A DNA stretch of 11,980 nucleotides from Balneolaceae bacterium. GTDB taxonomy: Bacteria; Bacteroidota; Rhodothermia; Balneolales; Balneolaceae. Under the pieces are notes generated by a model. That model ran no database searches, had not been told where the DNA came from, and was given only the letters and a program-made list of their open reading frames with translations. How positions within the stretch are numbered: the first letter of the stretch is position 1; each line of letters begins with the position of its first letter. The stretch covers positions 1-11,980 of the forward strand of contig SLAU01000271.1 of assembly GCA_007126675.1 (NCBI GenBank). Reading direction: 5' to 3'. A program made the position numbers and the translations under genes. Shown in pieces: positions 7,001 through 11,980 of this stretch.

Positions 7001-10000
7001 CTTTGTATGGGGCTTCCCGCAGGAAAATCCATTTATGGAATTTGAACTGGAGCAGGCAATTTTGAACAGACAGGGTTTGCAGGTGGATGGCACCCATTCT
7101 CTGATGATCAAAGAAGAATCGGTAGATGTGGTGTTCGATGAGCTTCTGGTTGGCTTTGACGGCCGGATAAAAAGCGGAAAAATATCAACAGTGCCATCGG
7201 TGGCTCTTGCGGGAGGCCTTGGCTCATCAGAAATGGCCGGCTCTCCGGTTAGTATCGATTTTGGCCTCAGGCTGCCCGATGAGGCCGTACCCGAAGATTT
7301 GGCCGCCGGATTCCTGATCAATCTCGAAAGCCCGATTGTAGTGGATTCGGCCGGTATTTCACTGGATGGGTCAGCCGAAGCGCTGCTCAGGTTTGGCGCC
7401 TACACCCCGCCGCCTCTCACAGCTTCGATGGAGCAGTTCACACTCGCATTTAATTCCCCTGTGATTGCAGGCGGACAAATCGAGCTCTTCCTGAACGCCA
7501 GCCGGGTAGCATGGATCGATGCCGAGGGCTTTCACCCTGCATGGGGCTGGATCGAGGAACTGATTCCGGACAGATTGATGCTGCCCACTGAAGAGATAGC
7601 CTGGCTCGATCTGAAAAATGAAGAGGGTGAATTTATAGTGGATTATGAAACGAATGAAGAGGGGCTTATTGAGCTAACCACCAAAGAGAATATGAGCCTT
7701 GTATTCGGTGCACCGGTTTTAGAGGGCCTGAATGTGGAAACGCCGCAATGGGAAGTTACACTCGAAAATGTCGCTATTGAACAGGGAACCTACCTGCTGA
7801 AGAATGGAGTGATAAGGGCGGGGATACCGCAAGGCTCAGTCCCGATTGACCTGACTCCTATGGGGATCCCTCTTGCGGTCAATGAGTTCCGTTTTGAGCG
7901 TGTTATGGCGGGCGACAGCCCCGTGACACGCCTGTATGCTTCGGGCGAGATTTCGCTTTTTGGCCAGCACTTTGGTGAGACAGCTTTGGCGGAAGTTTGG
8001 TTTGATGGAGCAGGAACTGCATCAGGAGCTATCAATATTGAAGATGTGGATATACGCATACCATTAATACCCGATATGGGTCTGGTTCATATACGATTAG
8101 AAAATCTATCCATCGGGGTGAATGTGGCACCCGGCACTACAGACTTTTCGGGCATTAATATTGGGATAAACGGAGCTATGGAAGTAAACCTCGGAGATGA
8201 GACAGCTTATTCTGTTCCAATGGATGCAACATGGAATAATGGCGGAAACTTTATCCTGAACCTGGATTACGAGGAGGCATTAAGCAACCTTGAGACACGG
8301 CTCGATTTTAACTTCGGCTACCTGAGGGCGGAAGAACTGAACTCGGTTTGGCTGGAATATTCACCGGATACAGGCTTCGACTTTGAAATGGAGCTCGATC
8401 TTCGGCTCGGATTTAGCAGCGAAGAGACAGGCATTGATTTTGATCTGCCGTTTCGCTCAATTTTTATTTCTCCCGAAGAAATTATGATTCCCCACATTGA
8501 TATTAGCTCGCTAAATATTCCTGCCCTTCAGATTGCAAATGCTTCAGTAAGGCCGGTTGCTTTTCGAACGGAATCGCCTGTGTCGATTCAGCTGGCCCAA
8601 AACTGGTATAACAGCCTGTTCGAGGCGCTCGACCCGCAGATCGATCTTGAAATCAAACTTCCGCAGTTTTCCCAGAACACCGGCAGCGGATACCAGGCGC
8701 TTTCGCAGGCAGGTTTATCGGTTTACGGCGCCGGTTGGAACAACGGCATTCTTACAGGCGAGATTGAGCAGTACACTTTTGGGGCTAATGCACAGGGCCT
8801 TCAGATACCGGTGGGCCAAACCGGAACGTCTCTGATGCTAAGAACCGCCTCAGGCTATCTCGATGAAGTGGATGGTGCTCAGGTTTTTTCAGTGATGCTG
8901 GATACTGATGTAGTCGGCCTGCCCGGTTTCGAAACGGATGATGAGGATTGTATCCCCTCGGCACTGCTTGAGGTGGCCTCCGGGCGTTATCTGAGCGGAG
9001 AGATCACCAACTTTACTCCTTGCGGCACTATGGAACTGGGCCCTCTTGGCCTTCAAATCGCCAACAGTTCATTAAGCTTTGATGTTTCAGAAAACGGTGA
9101 GCAGGAGCTTATACTCTCCGGCAGCCCGACACTTCTGCTGCCGCCATTGCAGGAAGATGCTTCACCCGTTTCTGTAACCGGTGAATCTCTGTCTGTTGAT
9201 TTGATCAACATGGCCATCCTATCAGGTGAGGTTGTTGTGGAAAGTGATTTCAGATGGGCCTTGCCACGTTTCGAAAATCCCTTCATTGATATGCGGGTTA
9301 CCGATGCAACGCTCGACAGCGAAGGGTTTACCATCAGCGGAAATGCCGAACTGAACATTTCCGAACAGATTAACTCTCCGCAAATACTTCTCAATGAGAT
9401 GCGGTTCGGATTTGAAGAGTTTGCCATAGAAAGCGGAAGCCTGACTCTGCTAAGTGAAGCTGCTCTTGAAGTTGGCCTTTTCGGTGAAGGCATCTGGCGC
9501 CTGGTTCCCCCGCCCAATGAAACTACCGAGGTGCCGGGTGTTCCGCATTTCAGTATGACATTGCCGGAACAGGTAACCCTGGATGCAAATGGCCTTACGG
9601 TGAGTGGTGTCAGCTCCGGCCGCCTGAATATTGGAGAATTTGCCGGCGAGGGAGAGGACTCGCTCTTTCCGGAGATTGACCTTCACCTTGTTGACGACAG
9701 CGAAGGAAATTCCTTTAGGGTAGAACTCAATCCTCCGGGTTACAGCATGCCGGCAAGGTTAGCAGGAGGCCAGATCGATTTTATCCTCGATAATCAGCGG
9801 CTTGCCTACTACAGCGCAACGGAAGGATTCAGGTTGGATAATCTGGTCGCAGCGTTTGACGTCCCGAAAAAGCTTAGCCTGCCTGATATCGACATCGCAT
9901 ACCTTATATTAAAAGATGAGGAAGAGAATAAGCTTGTACAGACTGAGGAAGCCGATGGTGGCGGGTGGGTCGTGTCGGGCACCGATGTAGATCTGGTGCT

Positions 10001-11980
10001 TGCGGCACTCGGCGATGAAAATTCTGATGCGCCCGTATTTTCAATCGATTTTTCACTCACGGTAGACGACAGCTACTCGACCATTACAAGCGGCGAAATT
10101 GAGGTGATCTTGGAAGATGGATTTGACCTGGAACCATACTCGAACCTCCCGATCGAACTAACAGGAATACAGTTCAGCCAGGGCAGCGGCTACCAGCTCG
10201 GAGGTTCGGCAAAAATCAGGCTTCCCGAAGCATTAACCGATGAGCTTGGGCTTGAAGAGATTGTGATAGATGAACTTCTGTTTACCGAAAACGGCTTTCA
10301 GCAGGCAACCATCTCCACCGGCAACTATCAGGACTCCTACGATGCTGATGAAGAATTTACTGAATACGAAATTTCACCGGTCGACAATTTCGGTTTTTAC
10401 GGGGCCGAAGTTCAGTTTGGTGAAACAAACAGTGCCCGATTCTCCGGTTTCTTTGACATGGAGGTGATGGCTAATGGTGGCCAGAGAAATCCTGTTTTAT
10501 TTAAAACGGAATGGTCAGCCGGTGAGGGCGAGTGGGATGTGCTGATTGGAATAGAACAAGATACGGATATCGATCTGGGGCTTGCCAGACTGAATGTTAC
10601 CGAATTGGGTGGTGCAATAACATATCAAACTAATGAACATGAAGCAGGCTCCTTTTCAGTGTTTATTTCCGGCGCACTGGCTTTTGAAGAGATGCTCGGG
10701 AATGATTTTAAACTGGCTGTAGAAAAACTGACGTTTGGGATCGGTACCGATAAACCCGTGGATGTGGAAAGCGTAACGCTGAGCGGCAGTCATGATGCCT
10801 GTAAAGATGCCAGTGAAGATCCGCATATTCTCCTGTTTGAGGGAGCCCTTAAGGGTTGTCTTGATTGGGCAAGCGCTGAAATCACAGAAAATAATGCGAT
10901 GCGGATAAGTATTGGGGGTGACCTTATTCTATTCGATCATCCAATGAGATTTGATACACTTACAGTAGGTACTGACCTTTACTTCGCAATCGACGCTGAC
11001 CTTTTACCAGAAGAAGAGAAAATCGAACTGTTTGAGGATCTTGCCTATATAGAACAATTAAGTATCGGGTGGGAGTCAGGCTCAAAAAGCCTGAATCTTG
11101 AGGGTGGCATGGCTCTCAACCTTCCGCAACCGGTTTCAGGCCATATCGAATCGGAGCTGCAGCTGGTTCAGGTAGACGGTAATGTGGAAAATGCGTTAGT
11201 GGACATCAGCTACTTTTTTGATGATGAGAGCGAGATCAACGAAATTGACGTAGGGGATCTGTTCCAGTTCCGGGTTGACGGCATAGGTGCAAAAATCGAC
11301 TTTCTTAATTTCGGTAAAGGTACGGGTGATCAATCTATTTTCTTTGGGTATGCCGAACTGTTTCTTGAAAAAGAAAGCGATGGAACCTTTAACCCGGACA
11401 GTAGGGTGCGATTTGGCGATCCGGCGAATAATCAGTACGGCTTCTCGTATGCCAGTTTATCAGAGAACCTGGAGTTTAACGTCATCGTGGATAGCCTTTC
11501 TGCTGATATAGGATTTTTCAGTTTCACTTTTGGCAACATCTCGACCATTGATATCGAGGATTCGCCTTTTGCACTGGATTTGTCAGGGAGTCTTTCGCTG
11601 ATGCTTGATGGCGTTGAAGGCAAAGTGCATTATTCGGCCTTCCAGATTAAAGTACCGCCTGCCGGAGAGCTGAACCCGGTTCATCAGTGGCCGGTATTTG
11701 AGGCAGCATCACTCACAATCATGGACCTTCTGAGCCTCTCGCTCGGAACCTACGACTACCAGGTGGGGGGCACCGTTGAACTTGCCCATGGCGACGACCC
11801 GGATGAGATTGAGTATGAAACCATACCGGTAAACCGCTACCTGAGGTTCTATAACGCAATTGAAGGGGAATCGGCACTGGAGCTAACTGTCGACGGACTC
11901 TTTTCAGGCGGCGTTGAGGAAGTGCTGTTCTACCAGCGCAGCGACAATAACGCCATGCGCATGCTCATACAAAATGCCAA
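3999..11980 (+). CDS. Giant secreted beta-rich repeat protein, at least 2660 residues (3' end missing)
   Basis: From ATG 3999 the frame stays open to the window edge (2660 codons plus two bases) and reads as coherent protein throughout. Residues 1-30 are a Sec signal peptide. Residues 31-178 are a beta-rich N-terminal region and 179-294 an Fn3-like domain; together they recall the TANFOR/Fn3 type N-termini of large Bacteroidota proteins (from memory). Residues 295-627 are beta-rich with Cys pairs 479/497 and 551/574. Residues 628-737 are an acidic Pro/Gly linker. From about 745 to the end the sequence is almost wholly alternating hydrophobic beta-strand, with cysteines at 755, 801, 813, 845, 899, 931, 1651, 1675, 2268 and 2287. 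It includes a duplicated module at 899-1074 and 1651-1827. No transmembrane helix follows the signal peptide and no enzyme motif is visible. Asp and Glu clearly outnumber Lys and Arg. The protein is surely exported; a surface fibre, adhesin or elongated scaffold is inference. Whether it ends in a T9SS sorting domain cannot be seen. Confidence 0.93.
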   Translation, partial: MMKANQFKLLVILSILFTALFTAATQDLRAQGSVQVQILGVPGVLDSPSLAEQINRFDNGQYPIQFVYTAPTNQEETFRFLFTLEKDGRRLAEVESDPVTFRPGFYLYNNFQDEPQITFSETLNQVISSLPRADRSIFNSGLFPEGNYMLTIEAVPEDRFSMISTLPGMAQFTVSYGQPPLLISPAEGSEVIQPFPIFTWAPVTAPADVNIEYEIRIVELLRGQQPEQAIDGARFPIVEEVVQNLTSFVMTQEQLQFEPGTVYAWQVTARDAFGEYPFRDGGRSEIGIFTYSGLPGEGESLADLQEVVLIPGFARLTNFVISQTEADDFSYTLDGFATLHIGNPTTVPIEFSQLRIQKTGLDNPVVLGGNVNGSVQEAVLPFGQASSIVEFLDISWTFGEAFHLSGDILLPGEDAVASSGSISWTPQGLQGELTADAPDGLKIGKNPVEADLASVTASFPETTISASGSLALFGESADCQIGTISIGHDGATMAIDCDLDKEIPLNEGHDLVELKGKRVVGNLSSDTDGETAFNLSLSADLNLNLFTGPDCSSSMQLGINNEDGVSVQSFNSSCLTNPSLNLGIGTLQIRNLETPEISYSEAEGWGYRIPWNQDLAFQFERRQSEMSDPSQPGQEQEDDPVSPGDDPTQPGEGDPSDTAQPGDDSAQPGDDPTDPGDGPAQPGGEPGQQPDDTFEDDDVDETTPPEPGREPIRMPTDDPSDQPADDDETDAVSDEGLEFKEREYDENQLRNSEGCISGFFVQPKRFHLPDFVLPWADYLPASTTVEFPLEFFFDAELRLGCTTVKPRVEIPECLENLGIEVTDASYSNGALNAEITTTELPDEGCFTSFGPGFVGGEEYGLKLKQIGGSISGSAGINGFEQQGKVWVETALMAGSPFNCNENRGSTELLTGELNVRSDGVFEGELSGNVECPLEFGGFSLSLTDATVNFRAGEKGQRAKLTGTAELEYEDKNGQTLISRGNVEINLVTGEIEKLELLIEGPFVWGFPQENPFMEFELEQAILNRQGLQVDGTHSLMIKEESVDVVFDELLVGFDGRIKSGKISTVPSVALAGGLGSSEMAGSPVSIDFGLRLPDEAVPEDLAAGFLINLESPIVVDSAGISLDGSAEALLRFGAYTPPPLTASMEQFTLAFNSPVIAGGQIELFLNASRVAWIDAEGFHPAWGWIEELIPDRLMLPTEEIAWLDLKNEEGEFIVDYETNEEGLIELTTKENMSLVFGAPVLEGLNVETPQWEVTLENVAIEQGTYLLKNGVIRAGIPQGSVPIDLTPMGIPLAVNEFRFERVMAGDSPVTRLYASGEISLFGQHFGETALAEVWFDGAGTASGAINIEDVDIRIPLIPDMGLVHIRLENLSIGVNVAPGTTDFSGINIGINGAMEVNLGDETAYSVPMDATWNNGGNFILNLDYEEALSNLETRLDFNFGYLRAEELNSVWLEYSPDTGFDFEMELDLRLGFSSEETGIDFDLPFRSIFISPEEIMIPHIDISSLNIPALQIANASVRPVAFRTESPVSIQLAQNWYNSLFEALDPQIDLEIKLPQFSQNTGSGYQALSQAGLSVYGAGWNNGILTGEIEQYTFGANAQGLQIPVGQTGTSLMLRTASGYLDEVDGAQVFSVMLDTDVVGLPGFETDDEDCIPSALLEVASGRYLSGEITNFTPCGTMELGPLGLQIANSSLSFDVSENGEQELILSGSPTLLLPPLQEDASPVSVTGESLSVDLINMAILSGEVVVESDFRWALPRFENPFIDMRVTDATLDSEGFTISGNAELNISEQINSPQILLNEMRFGFEEFAIESGSLTLLSEAALEVGLFGEGIWRLVPPPNETTEVPGVPHFSMTLPEQVTLDANGLTVSGVSSGRLNIGEFAGEGEDSLFPEIDLHLVDDSEGNSFRVELNPPGYSMPARLAGGQIDFILDNQRLAYYSATEGFRLDNLVAAFDVPKKLSLPDIDIAYLILKDEEENKLVQTEEADGGGWVVSGTDVDLVLAALGDENSDAPVFSIDFSLTVDDSYSTITSGEIEVILEDGFDLEPYSNLPIELTGIQFSQGSGYQLGGSAKIRLPEALTDELGLEEIVIDELLFTENGFQQATISTGNYQDSYDADEEFTEYEISPVDNFGFYGAEVQFGETNSARFSGFFDMEVMANGGQRNPVLFKTEWSAGEGEWDVLIGIEQDTDIDLGLARLNVTELGGAITYQTNEHEAGSFSVFISGALAFEEMLGNDFKLAVEKLTFGIGTDKPVDVESVTLSGSHDACKDASEDPHILLFEGALKGCLDWASAEITENNAMRISIGGDLILFDHPMRFDTLTVGTDLYFAIDADLLPEEEKIELFEDLAYIEQLSIGWESGSKSLNLEGGMALNLPQPVSGHIESELQLVQVDGNVENALVDISYFFDDESEINEIDVGDLFQFRVDGIGAKIDFLNFGKGTGDQSIFFGYAELFLEKESDGTFNPDSRVRFGDPANNQYGFSYASLSENLEFNVIVDSLSADIGFFSFTFGNISTIDIEDSPFALDLSGSLSLMLDGVEGKVHYSAFQIKVPPAGELNPVHQWPVFEAASLTIMDLLSLSLGTYDYQVGGTVELAHGDDPDEIEYETIPVNRYLRFYNAIEGESALELTVDGLFSGGVEEVLFYQRSDNNAMRMLIQNA
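4533..4880 (+). other. Fn3-like domain near the N-terminus of the giant protein
   Basis: Residues 179-294 begin PPLLISPAEGSEV and continue PFPIFTWAPV, EYEIRIVELLRGQQPEQA and VYAWQVTARD, ending at a strand containing GIFTYSG. The Trp of the B-strand (FTWAPV), the central Y-x-I-R-I-V-E strand and the Y-A-W-Q-V strand are the hallmarks of an Fn3-type beta-sandwich. The EIRIVE...GQ-x-P-x-x-A wording is one I associate with TANFOR-type Bacteroidota surface proteins. That family link is from memory and moderate in certainty; the fold class is more secure. Confidence 0.65.
5433..5720 (+). other. Two cysteine-pair beta segments before the linker
   Basis: Residues 479/497 and 551/574 form two nearby Cys pairs. 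After Cys574 the strand LGIGTLQIRNLE resembles the strands after Cys813 (LGIEVTDAS), Cys931 (FSLSLTDATV) and Cys1675 (GLQIANSSL) on the far side of the linker. This suggests the same structural unit occurs on both sides. Disulfide bonding is expected for an exported protein but is inferred. Confidence 0.6.
5880..6209 (+). repeat. Acidic Pro/Gly-rich low-complexity linker with QPG repeats
   Basis: Residues 628-737 of the giant protein are almost entirely Asp, Glu, Pro, Gly, Gln, Ser and Thr, with units such as SPGDD, AQPGDD and DPGDG. Five QPG units use five different codon sets (caa-ccc-ggc, cag-ccg-ggt, cag-cca-ggt, cag-ccc-gga, cag-cct-ggt). The repeat is therefore degenerate at DNA level and conserved at protein level. 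It is almost certainly a flexible, disordered, negatively charged spacer between the N-terminal part and the large repeat region. Calcium binding is possible but no defined site is visible. Confidence 0.88.
6693..7220 (+). repeat. Internal module copy A of the giant protein
   Basis: Residues 899-1074 form a 176-residue unit with, in order: Cys899, a strand with GELNVRSDG, Cys931, a strand FSLSLTDATV, the segment FVWGFP followed by ENPF at 1009-1012, the glycine signature GLQVDG at 1026-1031, and an ending I-K-S-G...ALAGGL. The same order with nearly the same spacing occurs at residues 1651-1827. A second glycine signature, GISLDG at 1119, follows 93 residues after the first, so the repeated block probably extends beyond 1074. 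The unit matches no family I recognise. Confidence 0.72.
8949..9479 (+). repeat. Internal module copy B of the giant protein
   Basis: Residues 1651-1827 form a 177-residue unit matching copy A: Cys1651, Cys1675, a strand GLQIANSSL, the segment FRWALP followed by ENPF at 1759-1762, the glycine signature GFTISG at 1776-1781, and an ending I-E-S-G...ALEVGL. A second signature, GLTVSG, begins at 1865, 89 residues after the first, paralleling copy A. The copies are clearly diverged, so the duplication is old or under loose sequence constraint. Confidence 0.72.
10800..10859 (+). other. Last visible cysteine pair of the giant protein
   Basis: Cys2268 and Cys2287 flank a stretch containing HILLFEGALKG. 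The local plan (Cys, a hydrophobic strand with G-A-L, Cys, then strands) resembles the Cys pairs at 899/931 and 1651/1675, but no FxW...NPF segment follows. It may be a shortened or more diverged relative of modules A and B. Confidence 0.5.

Noticed and set aside
6329..7321. Long minus-strand open frame of 330 codons
   Set aside because: Its translation is Ser/Pro-rich low complexity, the usual mirror of an acidic, Gly-rich plus-strand gene. The plus-strand frame here carries duplicated module A, so the antisense frame is a shadow.

Overview
The window reads as part of one plus-strand operon of exported cell-surface proteins from a member of the Fibrobacterota-Chlorobiota-Bacteroidota group. 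The clearest clue is the C-terminus of the first gene. It carries a type IX secretion (T9SS) type A sorting domain with the YQNYPNPFNPSTT signature, a wording common in Balneolota, Rhodothermota, Ignavibacteria and relatives. The missing Shine-Dalgarno sequences at both visible starts, the signal peptides cut before Gln, and base composition close to balanced agree with this. The proteins are rich in Asp and Glu, so a halophilic or marine Balneolales/Rhodothermales-type host is plausible but not proven.

Layout: (1) 1-2271 is the 3' part of a secreted protein. It has cadherin/Ig-like domains, then eight HAF-type repeats, then the T9SS sorting domain. (2) 2281-3996 is a complete 571-residue outer-membrane beta-barrel protein with a signal peptide and a C-terminal Phe. 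(3) 3999 to the window end is a giant open reading frame, at least 2660 codons without a stop. It has a signal peptide, a Bacteroidota-type N-terminal region with an Fn3-like domain, an acidic Pro/Gly linker, and then about 1900 residues of beta-rich repetitive sequence with paired cysteines. The giant gene fills two thirds of the window and is cut off at the right edge.

The genes are separated by 9 and 2 bases, so they are very probably co-transcribed and translationally coupled. No stretch longer than 10 bases lies outside a coding region. I see no tRNA, rRNA, CRISPR array, insertion sequence, promoter or terminator; the operon's promoter must lie upstream and its terminator downstream.

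Functionally, the sequence supports a surface assembly: a T9SS-exported adhesin or propeller-like protein, a cysteine-free outer-membrane barrel, and a very large disulfide-bearing beta protein. How the three work together is inference. The most notable new observation is the internal architecture of the giant protein. It contains a duplicated module of about 176 residues, extending to about 250, with conserved cysteine pairs and a recurring G-x-x-x-[DS]-G signature. I cannot assign the post-linker part to a named family.
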